Below, in pieces: positions 49,914 through 59,103 of a stretch of DNA of 64,000 bases. The notes beneath the pieces are model-generated. The model searched no databases. It was not told where the DNA came from and saw nothing but the letters and a program-made list of their open reading frames with translations. How positions within the stretch are numbered: the stretch's first letter is position 1; the number at the start of each line of letters is the position of its first letter. The DNA lies in contig JBAXWB010000006.1 of NCBI GenBank assembly GCA_037128595.1, forward strand, positions 62,001-126,000. Reading direction: 5' to 3'. The DNA is from a bacterium (lineage in GTDB: Bacteria; Verrucomicrobiota; Kiritimatiellia; CAIKKV01; CAITUY01). The position numbers were made by a program, and so were the translations under genes.

Positions 49914-52900
49914 CTATGCTCCGCAGAAGAGGCTAGAAACAGGTAGGCAGCGGTCTGGAAGGAACAACCAGGCATGCTTCACAAACTCAGACATATTTGA
50001 CTCTGTGAGGCTAGATAGAGTGGAATTCTTCGATTTCAGGATTTCCAACAGAGTCTTGCGATCGCCTAATGAAGGGTTTGCCGAAGCTCCCTCATCTAAA
50101 AACTGTGGGTATTCGGCGGCAAGGTGCGCACAGAACGAATTCGCCAGTAGAACAATATTCGAACCAGATTGGCGCTGGGACGGTATTTCAACCCTACACT
50201 GTTTACCTTTTCCAGTAACCAAACTGACTACACCGCTAATAGCATCCAAGGTAGGTGTATTCTTATTTTTGTTCCCACTTCCAACCAGCCCATCATTGTC
50301 ATCATGCGGCCCATCATCAGTCTCTTCAGGCTCGATATCATATTCACCTTCGTTAGCCCAGAGAGGATACTCAGATTCATAATCCTCGTCGTAAGACACG
50401 GGCGCATCTTCATTTGGATCACCGGAGGTATTATTGTCATCATCAGCATCTCTGAGGGTGGAAAGCATTGCATTCAGATGACCTGGCGTAGCTACCTGCG
50501 GGATGCCGCCAACTGGAACTACAAATGGTAAAACGGGCAGACCTACAAGTGATCCGGTTTGGATAGCCGTACTGCTCGCTGGCTTCAATTCATACTTGCC
50601 TGGAAATCCTCTGATTACTTTGGTCAACGCACTAGATTCATCTGCTTTGAAACCCTTAAAAATTGCTCGTGATATGTAATGCCAGAGATCTTTACCGACC
50701 AATCCGGCGAATACATTTGATTTTGTTTCCTGCGTAAAGGTTGAATTAAAGGTATGATTATCAGACGAAGCTATAATTCGCCACAACAAGAGACGGTGCC
50801 GCATCTCAATATTTCCAAGGGCTTTGAAATTTTTATCAAGGTAGGAGAGTAACTCTTCCGGGCCGGATTTAAGTTTAAAGTTTTCTTTCCCTCTTAATAC
50901 CTTTTCAAATTCCTCAATCTCCATTTCCCGAGCGCCACTGTGCGAGACTTTCAGGGCAAGTTGAGTGCCACGCTCCCCTATACTTTGAGCAGCAATTAAC
51001 CCGGCAGGATACCCATCGGGCGGGATGGTTTTATCAGGAAGCAGGCCATAACAACTTGAGCAAATAAGTTTATCTACACCCCATTTACAGGTAGCAGGGG
51101 ACCGGGGGTCTTGTGATTGCTCGCATGAGCCTGTCTTCACACGCCAATTCCAAAAGGTTAGGGCAAGTCGCTTTGCAAAACCACCCGCCTTACCGGTTTC
51201 AATCTTCTTGTCCACCATGGAAGACCGGCCATTCATTGCAGCAAGGAATGATGTATGGGGATCCATACCGTCAACAAGGGACGCGGGAAAGAAGAAATCC
51301 ACTGGATCAGCCAGGAACCGAACATCCCCGGGTGCAAGATAACCTCTTGCACCGATCAATTGGCGTGCTTGTTTGTCCCCTCGCGCCTTGCTGATCACCA
51401 TAGCTGCCCAGCTGTAACCTGGCTCTTGACTGCCTCGACTGACAATACCATGTAGGTGTCTTTCGATCTCCCCATTCAGTTCGACATTACGCTTTCCTAG
51501 TTCATCAGAACCGTCGACCGCAATAGATATCGGGTTATTCTGCAGTTTTTCAATCCGTTCGCTGATGGCCTGAGGTTTACACGACAGCAAATCCAAGAAA
51601 CCGAAAGAGACGCCTTTAAGGGTGATCACTTTGAAAGCCATCTGCATCCAGGCGGTCACACGACACGAAATGTCTGAACTGTGAGCGGAACAGAAATGTG
51701 AAAGCAGTGTCTTACAGACATCGGCATCCCAGTCAGGCGCGCCAGACAAGTCTGCGCAATCAGAACAATCCTTTTGAAGAATTTTGTTGGTGAATTCCTC
51801 CCGCAAGACTTGATCCTGTGAAATCAAGTAGGATCCCAGAACCAGGTCCTGATCGAATTCCATTACAGGGGTGCCTGTGGCGACAGAGAGTAGGTTACCA
51901 CACGCTGAAGGCATGAGTTTGCTGGCCTCACCAGCTAATGCGGAGGGAACGGTGAATACACTGATGGTATCACCATCATAATCGAGCCCCGTTGACACAC
52001 AGATCAAAGGGTTGACGAATATGACAAGCGGCGGTACGACACTCCACCCTTGGTTACTGATCCTATCATCAAGTGATGGTTTCGCTTTCGCAAAGATGAC
52101 TGGTCGCAGCGCCTTGACGTTATAACGGTGGAGCGAAGGCTGCCTGTTTACAAGAATAAGGGGTTTGGATTTTTCCAAGAAATGGCGAACAACCGCTTGA
52201 ATTGGGGTAATCAGTTTTTGAGAGATCCTTGTCGGCCAGATATAACCTTCCAAACATCTCGATACTTCACGGAGCATGTCGGCCTGATCCGTGAATTCAC
52301 TACAAGGGATCTTCTCCAAAACCTGCTTCAAATCATTGGGCCGGCAATCAAACAAACTGATCATAGCCTCAATGGGTAATTCACATTCATCCCACCCCAG
52401 GGCAGGATTAGGCACAGCCACAAACCGCGCAGAATTGTTAACACGCCGGCCCAATCCTTCATACTGAATCAATCCATCTTTACCTTGCAGTTGTTTGCGC
52501 AGATTCCAAAATAGTTTTTGGACATTCTTGGTTAATTCATCACTTTTATCTGACAACAAGGCTCCCGCGATACATTGATATATTAGTGTCAGTTTGTAGG
52601 GTATCGTGGGGCCATCTACTAGCGTAATACCTTTGCGGTATCGCCATGGCAATACCGGCAGTTTAGTCAGAGGGGGGCGCTTAATCCTTTTCCCGTAACA
52701 GGTCGCGGCATCAATAACTTTGGAATTTTCACCTGAAGCGGCAGAATTACCCTCTGGATTGGCAATAGGAAAAGGTAGACTTATATAACCCCAATCGCAC
52801 GATTCATTTTTGAAGGTACTTGGATCAGCGAGACCACCGAAAGTCTGAATCATACACCGGCCGGGATGCTTGGTAGAAGTGGCTTGCTTGTCCTCAGCGG

Positions 52901-55900
52901 GGGGCGTCCATTCAAGCTGTTTATTTTTATGTTCGACGCATGTCAGCGGTAATCCGAGCAGTTCATCGAGACTAAGTGATGGGCCGAATTTCCCTTGCCC
53001 GACGAAATCGCGCCTATAAGCATGGTACTTTGAACCATCGATCTTGAACTTAACATGCAAACTTCCTTGAGGGGATAACTTATATGCAGCATCAACACGT
53101 GTTGAGTCGGGCGACAAAGGTAGTTGCATCACCCCAAAACGCTCACGAGGTTTGAGTTTAATCTCCCATTTAACAGCGTTGAGTCGGACTTTCTTATGAC
53201 GTAGTAGATCCTCTACCCTCACGCCATATTCTGTCGATCTTTGCCCCAGCCATGCACCTTCGAATACCTGACCTTCGTCTAGGCACTCGCCACACTCCGG
53301 ACATTTGAAGGCACCTCGCATCGCCGGTTTGAGCGCTTCCGTGCCCGGCAGATATTGGAGTTCACGACATCTATCCACAACATCCTGGTCGGTTGCCCAC
53401 CGCAGACTACCTGTCTGCTTATCATCTGGATCGTTGGCCAGTACAATGCCTGTGGCAAATAGCATGTCGCGTATTGCAGCGTACGTCTGACTCGTCGTAT
53501 CCGAGCTCCCGCTTGGCATAAACGAGTCCGTCAGGTAGTGATCCATCAATCCGGAGGCCTGATAGGCGTCCAAAGCTTTCATTTCTAATGACCCCAGGCG
53601 CATTCCGCCTTTGGCCCGGCGCCCCTTCGTCGCTTGACCGGTAACTGGATTATATGCATTTTCCGAGAGGCGTACACCGCGCACGTGCGCAGTATCGGTG
53701 GGGATCTGATCCAGACGCACAATGTACTGGAACCCGACAACAACGGGCCATTCTGTTACAACAGCTAAGGCCCCATCACCTGTTAAGGTGAGCCTCATGC
53801 GTCCGAAGTCATCGATCAAGGAATCATGGCTTTGGTTGATAGCTCGAAAATGATCCCGTAGTGCATCGACATTGAATTTCTTAAAAGGAGCCCCTATATC
53901 CGATGGTAGATCCTGAACCCCGAGTTTATGAAGTAGCCCGACATGGCTTTCCATCAACTGGCCAATGTTCATACGTGACGCCACGCCTATCGGATTGAGA
54001 ACCAGATCAACAGCTCGGCCACTAAGGGCACCAAGTCGGGCATCGACGGGCAAATGCGGCATGCGACTAGCCGGAAGCATTGCGGAGATCACACCCTTGT
54101 TTCCGTGTCGCCCCATTAATTTATCGCCCACGCCTAATGGTATTGTTGTCTCGATATCCCACTCGATGACTCCCCCGTAAGGCGGCTCGGCTGGGTGAAA
54201 ACGCACGGTGACCTCGCCCTGTACTTGGCATCTCACCGTCGTCTCCAGTTTCCCGTCGTTAAGACGGGCAATAACATCTCCGGCCTCAACGAAAGGTTGT
54301 TTCAAAGCGAGCACGGCGCCTGTAAACCTAGTCAAGATCTCAACGGTGGTGCCGGGGCGCAGATATTTCCGGTAGTGTTTAACGCGGGTGTACGCCAATG
54401 GATCCTGCAGGTCTGCGTTGGCAACAATGGCGTCATTATAGTTGAGGCCATACCATGGCATGTAGGCGACCAGCAGGTTGCGGCCGGGCGAGAAGAACCT
54501 CTCGGCTGCAGGGGATCGACCATCCACAGAAAACAAGCCGGCTTCATTCAAGGGCTTCAGTGCCAAACGCAGTGCAGATTCCCCTCCGGTTGTAATGAGG
54601 GGTGGTTCCGCGTCACGGACAGGGAGGGCCTGAACCAGATTCTTCGCACCTACCATAGATCGAGCAGCATCGGTATGTTGGTAGAACGGGAGTAGTGATG
54701 CTGCGTAACCCAGACCATTTTCGCCGGGAGCGGATGACAGATGTCCTGCGGCATTAACTTGTGTTCTGGATGCGAGATGCAGTGTAAGCCCCACCTTCTC
54801 ACTTTCAGGGGTCTGGACAGGGCAAACTAGGTTCTCAAAAGAAGGGTGGTTTTGCCTAGCTTCCTTCGTCGTTCCAAAACGAAAGAAAGCCGTCAGGGAC
54901 GAGATTGCATCTACAGCGTTAGTGCATTCGAAAGGTCGGAGGTATACATACCCATGCTTGGGGGTCATTTTCTGACGGAGGCGGCCCCAAATGCGGAGGC
55001 CATCAATTCTGGCAGGTTTGTTTGTTTTCGTGCCTCTGATCTTCTTACTATTCTTAACCCCTGGTTCCTTAACTGTCTCCCAGAAACCAGAATGAGGCTT
55101 GCCAGATTCGTCGAGCCAGTCACTACAAATCAGTTGCACAATCCCTTCGGTCAGGAACAGCTCATATGTGTAAAGCCGTCGGGTCTCCAGATGATCCATG
55201 TCGTAAAATGCCTGGTCGTCATCCGTGCTGAACTCGAGCGCACTAAGATCTATGTTATCGAGGGAGCTCTTCTGAACCATGATAGGCGCAGAATCCGCGT
55301 ACTCACGCAACGCAGTTAATTTCACGTAACCAGAGGGATATGAGTCTTGTATTGCATCCAGACATGCCTTGATTTGTGACTGCGGGAACAACCAGCGGGT
55401 GAGCTGGGGATATTTTACCTTCACTGGTTTCCCGGCTCGCCAGATTCCACCCTGCGGTAAACTGAGTTCCAAATACTTTTCGAAAGCACCCTGCTTGCGC
55501 TCCCTCAATAGCCACAGGCCTGGGCGACGGAGGAGTAATGAGTGCCATACCATCATTCGCGCATTTGGTGGCCTGTCCAGCGTACCGTTACCTCGACTTG
55601 TGACAAATACCCCGTGGTAGGGGTAAAGGAAAGGAATGTCGACATGCCCCCACTGCATCCCGTTTGCAGGGGTCAGCCTGATCTTGGCCATCACGGTACA
55701 GTTGTTACGGAAACATTCTTGAACAGTCGAGAGATCCGGGGGACACGGACGGTCCATACTATCCAGAAATTCCACCTTAAAACTTTCCGGGACGCCAAGG
55801 CGTTTAGCAATATTGTTTAGCTCAGCCTCGATTGCTGTAGTTAGGGTCTTATCATCAAACTTGAAGAACTCTTTTGCACCTACGGGTGTAGGTATTTCGC

Positions 55901-55955
55901 TTGGCTTAGCCTGGTGAACGGCAGCATTAATGGACGATGTCGTCACTTGGCACAT
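49914..55955 (-). CDS. Single-chain RNA polymerase, fused beta and beta-prime subunits
   Basis: Predicted 2013 residues. Beta part: NLVCPVQTPESEKVGL (~380), MPWYGLNYNDAIVAN (~500), GDKLMGRHGNKGVIS (~610, active-site lysines 612 and 620), NPIGVASRMNIGQLMESHVG (~655), RRAKGGMRLGSLEMKAL (~778), then FKCPECGEC. Beta-prime part: GLGRRVNNSARF (~1170), NRQPSLHRYNVKALRP (~1268), the catalytic triad DYDGD (Asp1325, 1327, 1329), a bridge-helix segment GRSSMVDKKIETGKAGG (~1575) and trigger loop GLIAAQSIGERGTQLALKVS with His1672. An acidic stretch follows (~1835-1897). Cellular beta plus beta-prime exceed 2700 residues, so this is compact. All catalytic residues I can identify are kept, so it is probably active. 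No alpha, omega or sigma gene is nearby. Confidence 0.95.
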   Translation of the reverse strand: MCQVTTSSINAAVHQAKPSEIPTPVGAKEFFKFDDKTLTTAIEAELNNIAKRLGVPESFKVEFLDSMDRPCPPDLSTVQECFRNNCTVMAKIRLTPANGMQWGHVDIPFLYPYHGVFVTSRGNGTLDRPPNARMMVWHSLLLRRPGLWLLRERKQGAFEKYLELSLPQGGIWRAGKPVKVKYPQLTRWLFPQSQIKACLDAIQDSYPSGYVKLTALREYADSAPIMVQKSSLDNIDLSALEFSTDDDQAFYDMDHLETRRLYTYELFLTEGIVQLICSDWLDESGKPHSGFWETVKEPGVKNSKKIRGTKTNKPARIDGLRIWGRLRQKMTPKHGYVYLRPFECTNAVDAISSLTAFFRFGTTKEARQNHPSFENLVCPVQTPESEKVGLTLHLASRTQVNAAGHLSSAPGENGLGYAASLLPFYQHTDAARSMVGAKNLVQALPVRDAEPPLITTGGESALRLALKPLNEAGLFSVDGRSPAAERFFSPGRNLLVAYMPWYGLNYNDAIVANADLQDPLAYTRVKHYRKYLRPGTTVEILTRFTGAVLALKQPFVEAGDVIARLNDGKLETTVRCQVQGEVTVRFHPAEPPYGGVIEWDIETTIPLGVGDKLMGRHGNKGVISAMLPASRMPHLPVDARLGALSGRAVDLVLNPIGVASRMNIGQLMESHVGLLHKLGVQDLPSDIGAPFKKFNVDALRDHFRAINQSHDSLIDDFGRMRLTLTGDGALAVVTEWPVVVGFQYIVRLDQIPTDTAHVRGVRLSENAYNPVTGQATKGRRAKGGMRLGSLEMKALDAYQASGLMDHYLTDSFMPSGSSDTTSQTYAAIRDMLFATGIVLANDPDDKQTGSLRWATDQDVVDRCRELQYLPGTEALKPAMRGAFKCPECGECLDEGQVFEGAWLGQRSTEYGVRVEDLLRHKKVRLNAVKWEIKLKPRERFGVMQLPLSPDSTRVDAAYKLSPQGSLHVKFKIDGSKYHAYRRDFVGQGKFGPSLSLDELLGLPLTCVEHKNKQLEWTPPAEDKQATSTKHPGRCMIQTFGGLADPSTFKNESCDWGYISLPFPIANPEGNSAASGENSKVIDAATCYGKRIKRPPLTKLPVLPWRYRKGITLVDGPTIPYKLTLIYQCIAGALLSDKSDELTKNVQKLFWNLRKQLQGKDGLIQYEGLGRRVNNSARFVAVPNPALGWDECELPIEAMISLFDCRPNDLKQVLEKIPCSEFTDQADMLREVSRCLEGYIWPTRISQKLITPIQAVVRHFLEKSKPLILVNRQPSLHRYNVKALRPVIFAKAKPSLDDRISNQGWSVVPPLVIFVNPLICVSTGLDYDGDTISVFTVPSALAGEASKLMPSACGNLLSVATGTPVMEFDQDLVLGSYLISQDQVLREEFTNKILQKDCSDCADLSGAPDWDADVCKTLLSHFCSAHSSDISCRVTAWMQMAFKVITLKGVSFGFLDLLSCKPQAISERIEKLQNNPISIAVDGSDELGKRNVELNGEIERHLHGIVSRGSQEPGYSWAAMVISKARGDKQARQLIGARGYLAPGDVRFLADPVDFFFPASLVDGMDPHTSFLAAMNGRSSMVDKKIETGKAGGFAKRLALTFWNWRVKTGSCEQSQDPRSPATCKWGVDKLICSSCYGLLPDKTIPPDGYPAGLIAAQSIGERGTQLALKVSHSGAREMEIEEFEKVLRGKENFKLKSGPEELLSYLDKNFKALGNIEMRHRLLLWRIIASSDNHTFNSTFTQETKSNVFAGLVGKDLWHYISRAIFKGFKADESSALTKVIRGFPGKYELKPASSTAIQTGSLVGLPVLPFVVPVGGIPQVATPGHLNAMLSTLRDADDDNNTSGDPNEDAPVSYDEDYESEYPLWANEGEYDIEPEETDDGPHDDNDGLVGSGNKNKNTPTLDAISGVVSLVTGKGKQCRVEIPSQRQSGSNIVLLANSFCAHLAAEYPQFLDEGASANPSLGDRKTLLEILKSKNSTLSSLTESNMSEFVKHAWLFLPDRCLPVSSLFCGA

Positions 55956-55961
55956 GTCGAA

Positions 55962-55989
55962 AGAGTACGCGATACTTTTCGGGAGTCAA
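55962..55989 (-). promoter_or_regulatory. Sigma70-like promoter of the RNA polymerase gene, placed for a leaderless transcript
   Basis: On the minus strand TTGACT (55984-55989) and TACTCT (55962-55967) are 16 bases apart. The predicted start point, about seven bases past the -10 box, falls on or next to the ATG at 55955. No Shine-Dalgarno sequence is visible before that ATG, and the next in-frame Met is about 65 residues later. Confidence 0.55.
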
Positions 55990-56015
55990 GCTACTCGTCT
56001 CGAGTTCAAACGCTT

Positions 56016-57614
56016 TCAGATTTCCGTTTTGGGGAGAAGCGCAAGAATCTTAACGTGATCCTGCTTCCATGTCTTCCCAGTCGAGTTCATGACGATTTCA
56101 CGGATCTGATCGTCCCGACTCGGCGCCCCACCCGCTGTCAACAATGCGGGCATCGCATCCTGTAGCGCTTTCCTGAAGTCCTCACGCCCTGGCTGGAAGT
56201 AGTTCCCCAGCACGACTTCAACAGTTGCATGGCCTGTCACCCGGCGTACTAATTCAATGGCAACGCCTGCTGTCAGCGCCAGCGTAACCCAGGTGGCGCG
56301 GAAGGCATGGAAGCCACGCTGGTTTACCTTGTAACTGACCTGTTTTACTTTCCCCTCGTCATCCTTCTTGGCTTCGCCCTCTTCTTTCTTTTGTGGCTTA
56401 CGAACGGAAGAGCGCCGAACCACCTTAAACCCTACTGCTTCCTCTACCCGTTTCAAATAAAGTGATACCGAGCCTTTTACAATTCCAAGTTCCTGGGCAA
56501 TCGTGTTGACGGTGCCTCCATTCACGTAGAGGTCAAATACCTTCTTCATAGTCTCTCTGACCTTTGCCGTGTGATCCTTGTCAGTCAGAGCGACCAGCGC
56601 CGCCGTACCACGGTCATGTTTCTCCGTATCCGTCAGGGGAGGTGTGCTATCATCATTCTCGTCATCCGTGAATCCGGCCATCCGAAAGACCTTCTTCAGC
56701 CTGTGATTGATGCCATCAGGATTCTTTTCGTAAATCTCAGCTGCGTCAGGAAAGCAATAGCTTGATGTCTGTGGCTGGGAAGCAAGTACGTCATAGAGCA
56801 TTGGAAAGATGGGTATTGAGACAGTGGATCCAGTTTTATTGGTCCTTACCGTGATAAAACGGTTCTGGAGATCCACATCCTTCCACTTAAGCAAGCACAC
56901 ATCCCCTCGACGCATCGCCGTGCAAACTCCCGTTACAATGAGGGGGTAGCAGAAGGGGTCTGTCTTGGAGGTGTCCACGATCTTTTTGAGTTCTTCAGGC
57001 GAAAAGGGGATGCGATGTCGGGTGTCTTGTTGCCGAGTCTCAATATCCTCGAATGGGTTCTCGGCCAAACCAGCTTTACGGCGTAATTTCTTGAAAACAC
57101 TCTTCAGGGTGGATAGCATCTCATTATAAGTGCGACCAGACACCCCACGTGCCGCTTGAGCCACCATGAAATCCGACGCGGCAACGGCCGTCACCTGCCC
57201 CATCTCAACAATTCGGGGGTGAGCTGTTGTTAGATAATTCGTAAATCGTTGCAGCACGCTCTCAACCCATTTGAGGTGACCCTGCGTAGGTGTTATACGT
57301 CCCGGTAAAGCCGCCCATTCCTTATACATGTCAGCCAACGGCACGGATCCGATGCGGTGACCGGTTTTGATTTGGTGGAGGGTTTGGACCAATGCCTCGG
57401 CGCGTTTCTGATCTTGGGGGTCACCGGCGAGCTGTGAGAGCGCAGCCTCCGCCTTGGCGCGGGAGGCCTCAAATCTCCGGTCGCTGGCCTGATTCAGATC
57501 CGCCGGTCGCTTACCTTCGATCACAATTCTCAAGTTTTTTACGTGTCTATTGCTATTTTCGTACCAGACACCGTACCACCATTTCGACGTTTTCCGCATC
57601 TCAAGTCGCGACAT
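56016..57614 (-). CDS. Tyrosine recombinase (integrase) with inserted HTH region
   Basis: A 532-residue integrase. The N-terminal arm- and core-binding part begins RLEMRKTSKWWYGVWYENSN. Catalytic residues are Arg in TAMRRGDVCLLKW, Lys in TNKTGSTVSIPI, His-x-x-Arg in GFHAFRATWVT, His in VTGHATVEVVLGNYF, and the nucleophile Tyr in the same stretch. About 120 residues are inserted between the Lys hairpin and HxxR. They contain VNGGTVNTIAQELGIVKGSV, an HTH-like segment, followed by a Lys/Glu-rich linker. I chose the ATG at 57614, with GGAGG seven bases upstream. It lies next to the tRNA-Pro 3' end, which is the probable integration site. Confidence 0.93.
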   Translation of the reverse strand: MSRLEMRKTSKWWYGVWYENSNRHVKNLRIVIEGKRPADLNQASDRRFEASRAKAEAALSQLAGDPQDQKRAEALVQTLHQIKTGHRIGSVPLADMYKEWAALPGRITPTQGHLKWVESVLQRFTNYLTTAHPRIVEMGQVTAVAASDFMVAQAARGVSGRTYNEMLSTLKSVFKKLRRKAGLAENPFEDIETRQQDTRHRIPFSPEELKKIVDTSKTDPFCYPLIVTGVCTAMRRGDVCLLKWKDVDLQNRFITVRTNKTGSTVSIPIFPMLYDVLASQPQTSSYCFPDAAEIYEKNPDGINHRLKKVFRMAGFTDDENDDSTPPLTDTEKHDRGTAALVALTDKDHTAKVRETMKKVFDLYVNGGTVNTIAQELGIVKGSVSLYLKRVEEAVGFKVVRRSSVRKPQKKEEGEAKKDDEGKVKQVSYKVNQRGFHAFRATWVTLALTAGVAIELVRRVTGHATVEVVLGNYFQPGREDFRKALQDAMPALLTAGGAPSRDDQIREIVMNSTGKTWKQDHVKILALLPKTEI

Positions 57615-57774
57615 TAGGCACCTCCGCAATGATTTGAATTGCTTTGAATTACTATGCCACAAAACTCGTTTTTAGGCAAATAAACGCCAAACAATTTGCT
57701 TTTTTCGGAGTAGTTCGAATAGGAGACACGACAAAGAAAAGTAGTAAAACGCCTTATATTTAAGTGTTTTAAGA

Positions 57775-57812
57775 TGGTCGGGGCGGCGGGATTTGAACCC
57801 GCGACCTTTTGG
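57775..57812 (-). other. Probable attachment site (tRNA-Pro 3' end)
   Basis: The integrase gene begins 161 bases beyond the tRNA 3' end, so the T-arm/acceptor segment GGTTCAAATCCCGCCGCCCC is the expected recombination core. A duplicated copy marking the other end was not found on reading the window, so it either lies outside or has diverged. Confidence 0.5.
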
Positions 57813-57851
57813 TCCCGAACCAAACGCGCTACCAGTCTGCGCTACACCCCG
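57775..57851 (-). tRNA. tRNA-Pro(CGG), with encoded CCA
   Basis: The minus strand folds into a full cloverleaf. Acceptor CGGGGTG pairs with CGCCCCG (one G-T), the D-arm contains GCGCAGACTGGTAGCGC, the anticodon stem TTTGG/CCAAA encloses TTCGGGA with anticodon CGG, and the T-arm GCGGGTTCAAATCCCGC is standard. CCA is encoded. The 3' end faces the integrase, the typical arrangement for tRNA-targeting elements. Confidence 0.95.
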
Positions 57852-57875
57852 AAAAAAAGACTGACGGTTATCTGA

Positions 57876-57911
57876 TTTAGAAAAATCCCCGGGAAGGATT
57901 ATTTTTCTAAA
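57876..57911. terminator. Hairpin between ftsW and tRNA-Pro
   Basis: TTTAGAAAAAT and ATTTTTCTAAA are perfect inverse complements (11 bp) separated by 14 bases. It lies 52 bases past the ftsW stop and 24 bases before the tRNA 5' end, and may terminate the cell-wall operon. Confidence 0.6.
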
Positions 57912-57963
57912 CCCCGTCAAAAAGAGGTCAAACACTATCAATGCCCGCTCAGCACGTCAAGTG

Positions 57964-59103
57964 TTACATCCATCGGGCTTTGTCGCCGACAGCGCGGGTG
58001 ACCGCACAATCTTCCGGCACCACCCCCTGCCGGGCGATGTTCACCAACACCCCTACGCACATCATGGATACAATCAAACTCGAACCACCATAACTGATGA
58101 AAGGAAGCGCAAGCCCTTTGGTCGGCAGGCAGCCAGACACCACGCCGACATTGATCGCCGCCTGCACCGAGGTCATTAACGTAAAGCCAATGCCCAACAG
58201 CCGTCCGAATATATCGGGTGCCTGAAAACTGATCACCGCCCCGCACGCTAGAAATCCCGAAAACAGAATCACGACGAGCACCGTTGCCGCCAGCCCCAAC
58301 TCTTCACCAATAATCGCCAAAATAAAGTCCGTGTGGGCTTCAGGCAGGTAGAAATGTTTCTGAAGGCTTTCCCCCAGCCCAACCCCCCAGACCCCGCCCA
58401 GGGTAAAGGCCTGTTCCGATTGTTGGAGATGATACGCCTCCTTGGGATATTTGTCCGGGTCCATAAACGCCAAAACCCGGCCGGCCCGGACAGGGTCATG
58501 CATCACTGCCGCCGCAAACACCAGCATCCCCATCAGACCCAGGATAGCGAGGTAGCGTTTCGGACTTCCTCCTGTAAACATAATGGCCGCCCCGACCACA
58601 CCCAGAAGAACCGTCGTGCCAAAATCAGGTTCAAGAATCACCAGACCTAACATGGGCGCCAACAGGAGAAGCGGCCGGAGGATTCCATCTTTAAAGGTGC
58701 GCCCCTGAAGGCCGACCCGCGTCATCCAGGAACTCATCATGATCACCATGGCGAACTTGGCGAGCTCGGAGGGTTGGGTACTGATGGGCCCCACCCGGAT
58801 CCAGCGATGGCTACCATTGATCTTGGCACCAATCCCGGGAACCAGGACCATGATCAACAAGAGTCCGGAGAACACAGACAGCGGAATCCACCAGCGTTGC
58901 CACTGATGATAATCAATCGAAGCCGTCACCACACCCGCCACCGCCGCAGCGACCATCCAGATCAACTGGCGGAAGAGGAAATAGTTCGCGTCCTTGTAGA
59001 CAGCGTTCCCTTTAACAGAACTGGCGCTGGCCAACATTACGATGCCCAGCGCCAGTAACAAAAGAACGATGCCCACTAATATGGTGGGCGTTTTCCGCAT
59101 CAC
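57964..59103 (-). CDS. ftsW: Peptidoglycan polymerase/division protein FtsW
   Basis: A 379-residue SEDS-family protein with about ten transmembrane helices. It carries signatures [72 protein letters not shown] and [17 protein letters not shown]. It polymerises glycan strands at the division septum together with a class B PBP. Its ATG overlaps the LysM gene stop. In most cell-wall clusters murG would follow, but here a tRNA and the integrated element come next. Confidence 0.96.
   Translation of the reverse strand: MMRKTPTILVGIVLLLLALGIVMLASASSVKGNAVYKDANYFLFRQLIWMVAAAVAGVVTASIDYHQWQRWWIPLSVFSGLLLIMVLVPGIGAKINGSHRWIRVGPISTQPSELAKFAMVIMMSSWMTRVGLQGRTFKDGILRPLLLLAPMLGLVILEPDFGTTVLLGVVGAAIMFTGGSPKRYLAILGLMGMLVFAAAVMHDPVRAGRVLAFMDPDKYPKEAYHLQQSEQAFTLGGVWGVGLGESLQKHFYLPEAHTDFILAIIGEELGLAATVLVVILFSGFLACGAVISFQAPDIFGRLLGIGFTLMTSVQAAINVGVVSGCLPTKGLALPFISYGGSSLIVSMMCVGVLVNIARQGVVPEDCAVTRAVGDKARWM

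Noticed and set aside
49914-55955. Host housekeeping rpoB-rpoC fusion
   Set aside because: No ribosomal protein genes flank it, it is much shorter than cellular subunits combined, its motifs are divergent, and it lies between an integrase and replication genes of an element.
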